Assembly: GCF_026914265.1 (NCBI RefSeq)
Contig: NC_069125.1
Span: forward strand, 6,902,117-6,966,116
DNA length: 64,000 nucleotides
Direction: 5' to 3'
Origin: Mya arenaria
Taxonomy: Eukaryota > Mollusca > Bivalvia > Myida > Myidae
Below the pieces are notes generated by a model, which worked only from the letters and a program-made list of their open reading frames with translations, was not told the origin of the DNA and searched no databases. Each line of letters begins with the position of its first letter. Positions within the stretch are counted from its first letter, which is position 1. Shown here in pieces: positions 1-10,663 of this stretch. The position numbers and the translations under genes were made by a program.

Positions 1-315
1 ATAATGGTAACGAAATTAATATTGTTAATAAGTTTAATTACATTGGAGTAGTTTTTACAGATTTTACATCTTTCTCAGAAGCACAACCTCTTATTGCAGG
101 CCGAACCTTAAAGGCAATTTTTACAATGAATAAATACCTGTATAAATTTACTAAGATTACTGTTAGACATAAGTTAGAATTATTTGATAAACTTATTTCC
201 CCCATATTTTAATTATGGCAGTGAAGTCTGGGGAGTTGTTAGAGGAAATTCCATGGAACGAGTACATATGCAATATTGTAAAAGATTACTAGGCGTATCA
301 ATTACCAAGCGTTAA
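1..315 (+). mobile_element. LINE reverse transcriptase fragment
   Basis: The plus strand reads NGNEINIVNKFNYIGVVF, then NYGSEVWG and MERVHMQYCKRLLGVS. These are typical of the C-terminal half of molluscan non-LTR retrotransposon ORF2. One stop interrupts the frame just before NYGSEVWG and another follows the last motif. The element continues off the left edge. Confidence 0.75.
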
Positions 316-514
316 ATCCCTTTGTGATAGTCCCCGGTGATTCCCTGTGATCAAGTTTATAAATTATTCAGAATGTGTGTTCAACCTGAACTGGATCAGG
401 ATCAGACTTATCATTTGTATCACACTTGTATTCTGACTCAATCATACATGTTTCCTGTAGGACAGAGTTTACATCTGACACTGGATTATTACCAAAGCTA
501 TAACTGTCTATGTA

Positions 515-1250
515 TTATTTTAACATTTGATTTTGGTTACGCCTTACATTAATGTTAACAACACAATTAAGATCACTGACTTTCATGTCAACAGCGTATG
601 GACCGAGATATATAGCCAGTAATATTTTGCCAGGTATAGGTAGAAGAGCATGGACAGTATCTCCCTGTTTAAAACTCATCTTTAAAGCAGGCTCGTCATA
701 TCTCTGTTTTCGCCTTGCTCTGTGATATTTTGAGATCGGACCATGCAACTTCACATGCCTTTGACAATTTGCTGCTGAAGCGAATCTACCGAAGTCTAAT
801 CATTTTCTTACTGGAACTTCTCTTTCAGAAATATTAATGATCCACATATAGTTTATTTAAAAACAAGCTCAAAACGCATGAAACCAAGATACCTTTGTTC
901 ATATTTTCTTGCTGTAAATAATAGCAAATGGACGCCCTTGTCCCAATGTTTCGCATTGCCAAAACAGTATGATCCTTCCAATGCACCTTGACTTGCAATA
1001 TTAAAGGCTGGTGATCTATATTGTCTGATCCCTAGCTCATTGATGACCTTTTGGAAAATGCCAGACATAAAGTTTGACCTCTGATCTGATTTCAGAAGAC
1101 CAGCAGATGTGAAAAAATCACTACAGCCTTAAAATTGTCTTTGTTATAGAATTCCTGAAAAGAAGAGCTTAAGGGAAGTCTGTTGAAGCACACTTGGTTG
1201 TCAGAACCCGACTTATTCTAGGTAAAGGACAAGCACAGACTAAAATGATC
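515..1250 (-). mobile_element. Ty3/Gypsy pol fossil (integrase and GPY/F end)
   Basis: Minus-strand pieces resemble the end of a Ty3/Gypsy polyprotein: an integrase-core stretch (about 853-1068, with ELGIRQYRSPA and SQGALEGSY) and a C-terminal module (515-754, with LLPIPGKILLAIYLGPYAV). The element is broken with several interruptions. No LTRs were recognised. It sits between two pieces of LINE and probably inserted into the LINE. Confidence 0.75.
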
Positions 1251-2497
1251 TTGTTAAAAGGCTCATCAAATGCAGGAATAAGCTGTGCATGAGCTGGTTA
1301 GGTTTCCCTTCCATCTAACAAGCATGGCACGATTACCTTAAAACATCTGATTCGCCAAGGTTCCGTGTTAGGCACCTCATTGTTAATTAATGACGTAATG
1401 ATATAGCCGGTCAATTAGGGAGCATAACACGACTTTTTGAAGGCGAATTCTTTTTTCTATTTTATTTCACTGATAAATATGTTCAAATCACTCTAAAACA
1501 ATATAAAACATAAAGACGTAACGTCAAAATGCTAGGCTAATAAATGTAACACCAAAAATGACGTCAATATGTCGTTTTGTAATAATAACGCCAGGATTGC
1601 TTATTTGTTAATGTAGTTCAATTGAAAAAGATATGACAGACCCAAAAAAGTGGTTCAAATCTTTACAATTTTGATCATAAAAATGAACAAATCCCATACT
1701 GATATTCATAAACCAATAGGTTTTGTTTATTTCTTTTCTTAACTGTTACTTAAAACATCGCTTGTACTGTTCAGGCGATAGTTGTCAGTAAATCCTTTCG
1801 AAATGCTGAGCTTGTAGTACAATTTTTAATGTTTAAAAAAATAATGTATAATACTTTTAAAAAGGCAAAAAGATAATTAAAGTTTGTTTGCAAAAAAATA
1901 GTAAAAAGTCGTAACGTCAGACATAACGTTATTGTACATTTTTAAGACATATGAAAACATATGGCATATGGTTCATAGCATTTGCCGAGGAAAACAGACG
2001 TAATGATCAGCTAAAATTTTGCTAATTTTGGTTTTAACCGCGTTTTGTCTTTTTCATCGCATGTTTATGTTACACGTCACATTCGTCTATCCAAATATTT
2101 TTATTATTTTTTGTATATAAAGGGTCGTTCAAAATTAATGTTTTGGAAATATATGGGAGGACGCGCATTTGATTACTGCTTGCATTAATATGAAAATCAT
2201 TTAACTGAGATAAACAATAAGAAACATATGCAAAGATTAACACATTTATGTGTGACGGTTTACGAGTTATCCTGACCTTTTGACGTTACATCAAACATAT
2301 TGCAAATCAATAAATCATCATAATAAGTATTTTACAATCATGGCACAAGGCGCAAATCTCAATGCTGCTCATTTTTAAAAACATTTCAATGTTTTGATGC
2401 TAGTGTGGTCTGTGTGTGGTGTTGTATTTTTGTGTGTTTCGTTCAGTGTCGAATGGGTCCTTGTGCATCAAAACAGGATTAATTGTGCTCATTGAAT

Positions 2498-2860
2498 TAC
2501 ATTGAAGATGAGTCTCATTTTGTATTAATATGTGATAGAGATCATATTATACCTAGTTATTATCTCACCGGACCGAGTTTGCTAAATTTATTACTCTTCT
2601 TAACTCTTAAAAGAAGCCATTTTACACAAACTGGTTATATTTACTATCAACTTTTATAATATAAAGGCAAATCAGATAAGATACTATATAGGTATCATTA
2701 CAATCTAACTTAAACAGGATGTTATTGCTCTTTTGTTGTTATTTGTTTGTAATCATGTTAATTTCTATTCTGTTGTGCTTGTTATCATGATGATCATAAG
2801 CTGTGTATGCTTCTATCTAAATAAATGTTCTGTTCTATTCTGTTAATATATGATTGTTTT
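2498..2860 (+). mobile_element. LINE 3' end fragment
   Basis: The plus-strand reading YIEDESHFVLICD followed by YYLTGPSLLNLLLFLT resembles the extreme C-terminus of the same kind of LINE ORF2 as at 1-315. A short 3' region follows, ending near a repeated 'ctgttctattctgtt' tract. It is probably the continuation of the left-edge LINE, split by later insertions. Confidence 0.5.
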
Positions 2861-3054
2861 TACTGTATGGGTTGTCCATGTATTTTTTCATAGTACTACA
2901 ATCTCGAATTGGCCTCCAGTTCCAAATCGGTGTAGTTCGCGCTATTCATCGTTGATATAGGATTTTCGGTACCATTCTCTGAAAAGATAATTATCGGGGT
3001 TGGTAAAATTTCTTATATATATTGTTAGCATAAAGCTACTTCTGTTTGCTTATG

Positions 3055-3225
3055 CGGTTCTTTACTAGTTTGGGTGGTTCTTTTACTAGTTTATGCGGTT
3101 TTGAGCTTGGTTGTGCGTTTCATAACTAAAATATGTGGTTCTTTCACTAGTTTGTGCGGTTTTGAGCTTGGTGTGCGGTTCATTACTAATATATGTGGTT
3201 CTTTCGCTAGATTATGCCGATCTTG
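3055..3225. repeat. Short tandem repeat, degenerate
   Basis: Phrases 'atgcggttcttt', 'actagttt' and 'gcggttttgagcttgg' recur three or more times in about 170 bp. This is a degenerate minisatellite with no coding content. Confidence 0.7.
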
Positions 3226-3300
3226 CACTTTGAAGACAAACATCAACACTTTAAAAAAACGTGTACCAAGGACTTCATCTAGTTAAAAGTCATTTAGTTT

Positions 3301-3720
3301 CATTGCGCACATATTGTAACATAAAATACTACACTTTGTTTCAAACTTATTTTAAAGGATTATATATTTTCAGATCGTTCCTGGTAGAGTTATGTATATA
3401 ACCTGTATGGGGCAATGTCGAGTAGGTTCTGTCAGGGCCGTTGCGATTGTTTAAGCTCGTATAATGCTCTTGTGCACCTGAAGAAAATCACAACTGTTGT
3501 TAATGCAAGAAGCTACCAACACCTTTTTATTTCATTACGCACATATTGTAACGTAAAATACTGCACATTGTGTCACACTTATTTCAAAGGCGTATACATT
3601 TTCACATAGTTCCTTGTACAGTTATGTATATTACCTGTATGGGGCAATGTCGAATAGGTTCTGTCAGGCCCGTTGCGATCGTTTAAGCTCGTATAATGCT
3701 CTTGTGCACCTGAAGAAGAA
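3301..3720. repeat. Tandem duplication, 232-bp offset
   Basis: About 187 bp starting at 3301 (cattgcgcacatattgtaac) recur at 3533 with few changes, including 'ggggcaatgtcga' and 'gctcttgtgcacctgaagaa'. No gene is visible in it. Confidence 0.85.
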
Positions 3721-4015
3721 CATACACATGTATAATACTTTTTTAACTGATCGAATTCAAACACTAAGCAGTATTATGTTTTTGTGAAATTTGAAAACTA
3801 AATATGTTACATTCGTCTTCCATAGTTGAGTTATCTTCTTTTATCTGGTCCTTCAAGATAAGTCCAATGTCTTAATGATTCTTGTACATATAATAGCTCT
3901 TTGGCCGTAGCTAGGACCATTGCCAATGGAGTACTGAGCATTACCTTTAATGTATAGTTTCAAAGAAAGTGAGACTGTTGCTTGTAAACGTTGATGTGAT
4001 TCCGATGAATCTTTT

Positions 4016-4065
<50 letters not shown>

Positions 4066-4084
4066 GATTCTACGTTGGTATTTC
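4016..4084 (-). pseudogene. Eroded tail mini-exon copy H, overrun by a GA microsatellite
   Basis: On the minus strand an acceptor (TTAATTAG) at 4085-4086 is followed by the usual mini-exon start, reading GNTNVESA. The rest of the exon and its donor are replaced by a (CT)n tract, which is (GA)n on the plus strand at about 4016-4062. The upstream intron still matches the other copies. It lies beyond the presumed last exon and the poly(A) signal, so it is a relic. Confidence 0.7.
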
Positions 4085-4829
4085 CTAATTAAAATAGAGC
4101 GAAACAATTTAATGGTGAATGCTATCTGGTTCTCCAGGATCCTGACCTAACAACCCTGTGAGTGCCTTATATTTTGACAGGATCATTGAATTATTAATGT
4201 GCATGCCGGAATAAAATAGGGCTAAATTGAAATACACAGGTATTAGTAGCATCCCATTTTAAAAACACACAATTAACAGACAATGAACATAAACTGTACA
4301 CACTGATTGTTAAACAACAAGCTGTTTTTGCAATTGCTCAAAAAACTTTTGACAATTTGATTGCGTATGAATACATACACCAATACTTCTGTATTCACGG
4401 ACGAACTTTTAACATGTTTTATGCCGGAAAATACTCGGAAATTCAAAACGCTACATCAACGTTTCAAAGTGTACCCATTTCATTCTGAGATCCACAGCAC
4501 TGCCTAAAACTCCACAAACAGAACAGTGGATATATTCTATATAAAAAAACTAGGTTTGTTTATCAAGGATTGTTAGGTTCCGCCTTGGAACGGCCAGTAA
4601 AATGTAAATTTACTGGGAGTTTACCTTGAATATCTGGGCATTTTCCAATAACTAATAAGCCATCTGACTTTATTTGACACTTGTGTTGTATAAACACTAA
4701 TAACTCTTTTATATCATCTTAGTCCGCTTCGGAGCAAATAGGCCGGTAGATGTTCATCGCGATGTTGGTTGTCATAGCAGTTTGTGTTCACAACCATTTT
4801 TGTCCCAAAAATCGTGTCACCATCACAGT

Positions 4830-4835
4830 TTTATT
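4830..4835 (-). terminator. Candidate poly(A) signal of gene A
   Basis: AATAAA on the minus strand, about 210 nt downstream of the presumed stop at 5043. The position is plausible for a 3' UTR end, but the hexamer is also expected by chance in AT-rich DNA. Confidence 0.4.
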
Positions 4836-5042
4836 GATTAAAGACAGTAGTGCATCGGCCTGGCTTCCTGAGGTTATATTATTCTCTAGGGCCACCATTC
4901 TTTGTATTCAAACTTGAAAACCTTGGGGTGATCCTCCCCTAGCCCAATCGAACGCCTCGAGATAGTACCAAAAACTCGACCAAATCATGTTAATGTAATA
5001 ATTTGTGACTTCTATCGATGTTTTATATCTTCTATGTTTGTA

Positions 5043-5209
5043 TCAAAACACATTCACATAAACTTCGTCATTAACCATCCCAATAATACTATCGTCAATC
5101 AAGTCGGAAGTCCCATCCATTTGATCCAAAATTCGCATCAAAATCGCAATAAAAAGCTTCAATTTACCTCGATTTTTGATTTTTAAAATCACTTCTGCAT
5201 TAAAATTAT
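5043..5209 (-). CDS. Gene A probable last exon, tail ending DEVYVNVF
   Basis: After an acceptor GATGCGCAG the frame that fits the phase-1 mini-exons reads DNFNAEVIL, later MDGTSDLIDDS and NDEVYVNVF, then TGA. The start resembles the mini-exon consensus GNTNAE, so this may be a diverged unit. YVNV fits the YxNx form bound by Grb2-type SH2 domains (family knowledge). A GTAAAT donor inside the exon (after NRG) is an alternative end. An acidic, tyrosine-bearing C-terminus suits a receptor tail, but the assignment is an inference. Confidence 0.4.
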
Positions 5210-5579
5210 CTGCGCATCTATCAGCGTATGACATCCGGTCGTACCGGAAAACATATCAACCGGTAACAATAGAGCCAAAACGAAAGTAAATAAAGTGAAA
5301 GTCCAGTATGTCAAAAACTACACCTTTTGGTGTATCCCGCATGTAGAGGGTGACTATACCAAAATGTGTATCCCGAAAGAAATGGGTCCATTTTCTCAAT
5401 GATCTATTGTACATATAATAGCTCTTTATCCGGAACTAAGGACGTTGCCAATGTTGTATTGGGCATTCCTTTTAATGTTACAATCAAACTCACGGTGTTG
5501 CTTTTAATCGTTGTGGTTCCGACGGAATCCCTCTTCAAGAGAGGAAATAATGTAGTAAAGTGAGCTAACTCTTAATTAC

Positions 5580-5645
5580 CTGACTGAACAGTCCCGTCAT
5601 CCGTTCCATCTATTGTCGTGTAGGCTGATTCTGCGTTGGTATTTC
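5580..5645 (-). CDS. Gene A tail mini-exon G (66 nt, phase 1-1)
   Basis: Acceptor TTATTAG and donor GTAATT flank 66 nt reading (G)NTNAESAYTTIDGTDD then GTVQS(G). It is a multiple of three and symmetric, so it can be skipped or included without a frame change. It is the last clean copy before the presumed terminal exon. It has a tyrosine (AYTTI) not found in the other copies. Confidence 0.65.
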
Positions 5646-6838
5646 CTAATAAGAATATAGCGAACCGATTTAATGATGAATGCTATCTTGTTCTCCAGGG
5701 TCATATATATTGTGTAGAGGATAAAAAATATCAGTGGGATAGCGATTTTATTTTATTGGGTGAGCACCAAAAGTCATTTTTTCACGGGTGGCAAATCCCG
5801 ACTGAAAATACGAACTTTTGGTTATCACGAGAAAAACACTGAAACAACATTTTTTTTCCTTTTCTGTTATGCTTAAAACGAAGGTTTTAGCGTTTTTTCC
5901 CTATCTAATCACCACGACCTTTGACCTACGCACCCCGTTGAGTCCCGAATATTTTGACAGCATAACATAATTATTAAAGTGCATGCCGGAATAAAAAGGT
6001 ATTCGTAGCATCCCATTTTTATGAACACACAATTTACAGACAATTAAATAAAACTGTACATATTGATCTTCAAAGAACAAACTGTTTTTGCACAAAACTT
6101 CAACTCAAAAATTTGATTGCTTTTGAATACATAAAACAATATTGCATTCAGTGAGTCACGGATAAACTTTCAACATGTGTTTATACCAAAAAACTAAGAA
6201 AATTAAATACATTACATCAACTTGTCAAAGTTTTCTAATCATAAACGTGGAAGTAAACAAGCCTTTACTTATCACTGTTACTGTTGTGGGAAATCATGCT
6301 GATTCAATGTATTTTGCGGAGTGATCGAGTGATTTCGAGAGAATGGCGAATTCCTGTTGACCGGAAAATTTGTTTGCTTTGCTGATTATTAATTTTGGAG
6401 TAATTGTTGATGTTGTTAATAATATCCAGCTGCTCGAATTATTGTGAAATAATTGGTTTGTATGTAGCAAAATCATGCACATAAATATTTGCGTGTTTCG
6501 AGCAGTTTAACCTGGATTGATAATGATATTGACCCCTGAACGAGCTCTACTTAAAGGTGTGACAATTATTGCAGAGAAGCAGCCAATAAGTTTGTGATTC
6601 ATTTCAATTTTAATGATGTTTCTTGAAAACAAAATTTCGTCAACTTTTTATTTTTTGTAGCAGACGCCTTAAACATGTATATTATAATATACATGTTCTA
6701 GTCAAAGGACGAAACTGAAGAAATATTTTATATTGTAAAACATTTCATTGTACAATTTTAATTTTAAGTTTAGTTGTAATTCCGAAGAATCTGTTCAAGA
6801 GGGTATTAGCGTATTAAAAGAAAAAAACACCTCATTAC

Positions 6839-6919
6839 CGGACAGAACACTGGAAGAGGGTTGACTTGCATCATCCGTTTCTGCTAGACCCGTGTCGACT
6901 GACTCTTCGTGGGTATTTC
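6839..6919 (-). CDS. Gene A tail mini-exon F (81 nt, phase 1-1)
   Basis: Acceptor TTTTTAG and donor GTAATG flank 81 nt reading (G)NTHEESVDTGLAETDD then ASQPSSSVLS(G). It has the longer form of the unit, with a serine-rich insert before the last residues. Confidence 0.65.
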
Positions 6920-7068
6920 CTAAAAACAATAAAGCTAAATCAATTTAACACTAAATGTTATATTATCTCCAATATAATTGTTTTTTAAGTTAATTATTCT
7001 TGGAATTTGAATAATGTATTAAAAGCCGGTTCTAGAGGGACCTTATCATGGAGAGAACTCTTCATTAC

Positions 7069-7134
7069 CAGACTGAGTACTTGTTACAACCGTTTCTTCT
7101 ACAGCCGTGTCGACCGATTCTGCGTTGGTATTGC
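7069..7134 (-). CDS. Gene A tail mini-exon E (66 nt, phase 1-1)
   Basis: Acceptor CTTTTAG and donor GTAATG flank 66 nt reading (G)NTNAESVDTAVEETVV then TSTQS(G). The short form of the unit, open and symmetric. Confidence 0.65.
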
Positions 7135-7300
7135 CTAAAAGGTTAATAGCTACAAAAATTTAATACTGAATGGAATCTTGTCTCCATTATCTGAATTATG
7201 TATAATTATGTATTATTGATTCTTAGAAATAGACCAACGCTTTTAGAAACCGTTGCTTGAGGACGTTTACAATGTTGTACATTGACGACGAATTCATAAC

Positions 7301-7337
7301 ATGACTGAGAAGCAGACTAGCTCTTTGTTGGTATTAT
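7301..7337 (-). pseudogene. Eroded tail mini-exon copy D
   Basis: Begins like the other units (acceptor TTTTTAG, reading NTNKELV), but the middle is deleted and only 37 nt remain before a mutated donor region (TCAGTCAT then GTTATG). The length is not a multiple of three, so inclusion would break the frame. Confidence 0.65.
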
Positions 7338-7549
7338 CTAAAAAGACTGAAGCTAAAACGATTTAACTTTGAATGCTATATGGTCAACCAGGCTCATTGT
7401 TTATATTTTAATGATAAATTCTTGGAAATAAAATAACGTTTTAAAGCCCGGTGCTAGGGGGCGTTGACAATGCTGTTCTAACGTTCAAAGTACAGATTTA
7501 ATCAAATTGAGGCTGTGGATTTTAAACGAAGCTACAATAATGAACGCTT

Positions 7550-7670
7550 AGGGAACTATTTTTAACATTTGTATTTTCATTTTTTCCCTAAACGCTACAA
7601 GTCGACTTATCCAGACCAATGTAAAATATATTCTTCAAGTGTTACTCCACAATAATTAACACTGTATTGC
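7550..7670. repeat. Dispersed repeat copy, also at 63.9 kb
   Basis: Sequence around 'ccctaaacgctacaagtcgact' and 'ttactccacaata' recurs in the same orientation at about 63890-64000. It looks like a dispersed element in the tail introns. Confidence 0.6.
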
Positions 7671-8029
7671 ATTAAATAAAACCACAAAAGTTACACAAAC
7701 ACTGTTTTTAGCAAATACCTTTCTCTTAATACACTTTCATGAAATACTAATTCAGTTCGACTTCTGTCAACAAGGCATTGCCATTTTGCGTCTGTCTAGC
7801 AGATGCCCGTTATTTTTCCGCTCAATATACTTAGCGCTGGAATCTGTCATTCCGACAAGTGGGATATGGACGCAAAGAGCCGCAAAAACAAAATCGTCAA
7901 AGACTCTGAAGCGGCTGTTTATATGGACCACTTTGAAACGTTGATGTAGTTGTGATTCCGAAGGATCTCTTCAAGATAGTCTTAGTATATTAAACTAAGC
8001 AAACACTTCATTACCTGAAGCCTCTTTAC

Positions 8030-8110
8030 CGGACTGAACTCTTGTAGTGTGTCGACTTTTATCAAACGTTTCATCTAAAGCCAAGTCGAATGATTCTGCG
8101 ATGGTAATTC
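8030..8110 (-). CDS. Gene A tail mini-exon C (81 nt, tandem donors)
   Basis: Acceptor TTTATTAG. The first donor (GTAAAG) ends the exon at 8030 and gives 81 nt: (G)ITIAESFDLALDETFD, then KSRHTTRVQS(G). A second donor (GTAATG) 15 nt on, ending at 8015, would add KEASG in frame. Confidence 0.65.
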
Positions 8111-8390
8111 CTAATAAACATATAGCTAAAACAATTTAACACTGATATCTGGTCTCAATGATCATTGGTTATATATTTGTGAATCTTCGAAATAGACCAA
8201 TGCTTTTAAAAGTGTGTGCTAGGTGGCGTTGACAATGTTTTACTTAGCATTAATTTCGCAATTTATAGTTTCATTTAACTTGAGACTGTTGCTTTTATAC
8301 AATAATGTAGTTGGTTTCTTGAAGGATCTCATAAAGAGAGTATTAATGTATTAAACGGTGCGATCTCTTCATTACCTGACGCTTCATTAC

Positions 8391-8471
8391 CGGACTGAAC
8401 ACTTGTAGAATGTTGACTTCTATCATCCGTTTCTTCTAAATTCGTGTTGACTGACTCTGTGTGTGTATGTT
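8391..8471 (-). CDS. Gene A tail mini-exon B (81 nt, tandem donors)
   Basis: Acceptor CTCATTAG. The first donor (GTAATG) ends the exon at 8391 and gives 81 nt: HTHTESVNTNLEETDD, then RSQHSTSVQS(G). A second donor 15 nt on (exon end 8376, again GTAATG) would add NEASG in frame. The same arrangement is in copy C, so it predates the split of these two copies. Confidence 0.65.
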
Positions 8472-9213
8472 CTAATGAGAATAAAGCAAAATAATGTTAA
8501 CAATGAATTCTATCTCAGAATGGTGTAGTGTATCTGATTGCGATGGATACATAACCAACCAATACAATGAATGGAGTGAATGATGCATGACCTGGAAATT
8601 GACTTAATTTGCATATTGAATACCAACGCTGATCCTCCAGGATCACTGAATATGTCTTACGGATTCTTGAAAAATAGAATAACTCTTTGAAGAGTCGGTG
8701 TCAAAGGGTGTTGGCAATGTTGTACATGGCATTACGCTCAATCTAACTGAGACTGTTGCTGCTATACGTTGATTAGCTGTGAATCCGAGGATCTCTTCAA
8801 CATACTATTAAAGATGCACTCTTACTCCCAAATAAGATTTACCACAATTAATAATACTGTTTTAATATTCCATAAAGGGTGAATAAATCTCGAAAACAAT
8901 GGTTCTTGTGAAGGATACCAAGTTGAATTTGAAGTAAATGAGCATAAAACACGGTATTTCTACCTTATAAAACTATAGTAGACCACAGTAAATCTTTTGG
9001 CATTCACCAATCATTTTATATTTTTTCGCTTTCTGCTATTAAATACACAGTTAAAATCTTGTTATCAGTAATTAATATTTTCCATAAATGCATTATTTTG
9101 TAATTAGTTATAAAAGGTTAATCAATCAAAATTGATGTTTGTTATACATGTGTATGTATGAACTTTGAATTAGAGTGTCACTTTAACTAATTAATGGAGT
9201 AAACGCCATTTAC

Positions 9214-9279
9214 CTGACTGGGCACTTCTGTCATCTGTTTCTGCTAAAGCCACGTCGACTGACTCTGCGTTGGCATTTC
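9214..9279 (-). CDS. Gene A tail mini-exon A (66 nt, phase 1-1)
   Basis: Acceptor CTTATTAG and donor GTAAAT flank 66 nt reading (G)NANAESVDVALAETDD then RSAQS(G). It is the first unit after the constant tail exon, whose phase-1 end it continues exactly. Confidence 0.7.
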
Positions 9280-9728
9280 CTAATAAGACTGTAGCTTAAA
9301 CATTTTTCATTGAATGCTTATTCACCCGTTACTAATAGTAATAACTAAGTTGACGGTAGTTATAAGTGGTAGTTATTGATTTTAATGTTCTATGTTATGT
9401 TTTGGCTAGTTTACGTATACAATTATGTTGATTTGTTAAAACTATATATTGGGTATCTATTATTCAATAAATAAACATTTTGGCCAACTTATTCTAACCA
9501 GAGAATGACCAAGTTTTATTCTCTTGATTGCTTAAAAATATGGATATATTATACCATTTCTACCTTTAGTACACAAAAGATGAATATTATACACGCACGA
9601 CTTTTAAGTTGAGTAGCATAGTGTGTTATCGCACAGAAAAATAAATACATTGAACGAGCATTAGCCGAGATCAATTTGTTATTTCAGGTGCAGTTTAATG
9701 ATTATTATTTAAGCTGCTGAATACAAAC

Positions 9729-9874
9729 CGGTCTGTACAGGACTCAAAACAAGGCTTTCGACATTTTCATCAATTGTGTCATAAGGTGTTTCGTTCTCAT
9801 TAGTTGAACTTTTCGGGTTTCCGGTCCCTGGCCTTAGGAGTTGTAACAATACCGCCATACCGCTAGGTCTATAT
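9729..9874 (-). CDS. Gene A exon 35: constant cytoplasmic tail segment with YDTI
   Basis: Acceptor ATTTTAG and donor GTTTGT. Joined to the transmembrane exon it reads RYRPSGMAVLLQLLRP, then NPKSSTNENETPYDTIDE, then SLVLSPVQT(G). RYR is a stop-transfer-like basic patch. PYDTI is a Yxx(I/L) tyrosine motif of the kind seen in ITIM-like or endocytic signals (family knowledge). Nothing like the catenin-binding block of classic cadherins is visible. It starts in phase 2 and ends in phase 1, exactly what is needed between the transmembrane exon and the mini-exons. Its ending VQTG resembles the VQSG that ends several mini-exons. Confidence 0.65.
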
Positions 9875-10071
9875 CTAAAATAGTGAGATTTTCACTCTAT
9901 TTCTCACGAAGTTATCCTATAAATGTTGTGTTGACTTAGTATTATTTAAGAATGTCTTCCTAATAACCAACCTTAGTAAATGCTTGATATTTGCATGAGT
10001 TAATTGTTATAAAATTTATCGAGTAGTCAAATTGCATTTATTCTGTTTCAAGTACGGTTTTAAATAGTTAC

Positions 10072-10178
10072 CTAATGTAAACAAAGATAACCATGGCGAT
10101 GGAAGCAAATATGCAGACAATGGAACCGATCACAGCTCCTACTACCGTCCCTATATCGGCAGTTTCTATTTCACCAGC
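10072..10178 (-). CDS. Gene A exon 34: transmembrane helix
   Basis: Reads AGEIETADIGTVVGAV, then IGSIVCIFASIAMVIFVYI, an uninterrupted hydrophobic run of about 25 residues followed by basic residues in the next exon. It starts in phase 0 after a TATCATCAAG acceptor and continues exon 33 directly. The single helix gives a type I topology with the cadherin repeats outside. Confidence 0.8.
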
Positions 10179-10576
10179 CTTGATGATAGTAAAGTAATTC
10201 CATTGTGTTAATTGACATATGTGTAGAATAGCAATTGTAAACTAGCATCTTGCTTGCACACAATAGTACCGACACCTGACGTACAGCCGGGCCCGTTTGT
10301 GACGCCCCGACCCACACAAAACGGACAGCGGGTACGTTCAACTTGGCCTTGTTGCAAACTAAAACTGATGTTTTTGTTGTTCATTTTTATTAACACATAT
10401 TATTGAAAAATAAACATCATTATTATCATATTATAATGCAAAAAATGTATATATAACACTAAACACTTTTGATGTATATTCTTTAACCGCCACTTTACTA
10501 TTATGTATATATTTTATTATATATACTATACCCCAGTAATTCTTAGCATATCGAAAATGACAACTTCAATAAATAC

Positions 10577-10663
10577 CGATGTTCTACACGTTGCACTGTT
10601 CTCGATGTCAAGGTATGGATTGCATTGACAAAGATTTCCATACCATTCACCATAGCAAGCACA
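10577..10663 (-). CDS. Gene A exon 33: EGF-like end
   Basis: An 87-nt open exon with acceptor ATTTCAG and donor GTATTT. Reads CACYGEWYGNLCQCNP then SATCRTS. The CxC..G..G..C pattern closes the EGF-like module begun in exon 32. Phase 0-0. Confidence 0.7.

Larger units (their letters stand above)
5395..9300 (-). repeat. Tandemly repeated exon-plus-intron units in the tail region
   Basis: Intron sequence around each mini-exon is repeated as well as the exon. On the plus strand, blocks recur such as 'gattccgaaggatctcttcaa', then '...cattacctgactgaac...' (donor side), '...tctgcgttggtatttcctaa' (acceptor side), then 'tagctaaaacaatttaacactgaatgctatctggtc' in variants, then 'gcgttgacaatgttgtac' and 'gagactgttgctt'. 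Copies lie near 5.4-5.7, 6.8-6.97, 7.03-7.5, 7.95-8.3, 8.3-8.5, 8.65-8.8 and 9.2-9.3 kb, with a further piece at 3.85-4.13 kb. Spacing varies from about 205 to 1270 bp, so units have gained and lost sequence since duplication. Confidence 0.8.

Noticed and set aside
8606-8645. Another inverted mini-exon fragment (aataccaacgctgatc)
   Set aside because: Only about 12 bases match; no splice signals and no continuation.
10208-10396. Possible extra exon between exons 33 and 34 (CPFCVGRGVTNGPGC)
   Set aside because: Exon 33 (phase 0) joins exon 34 (phase 0) directly, and no acceptor/donor pair here keeps the frame convincingly.
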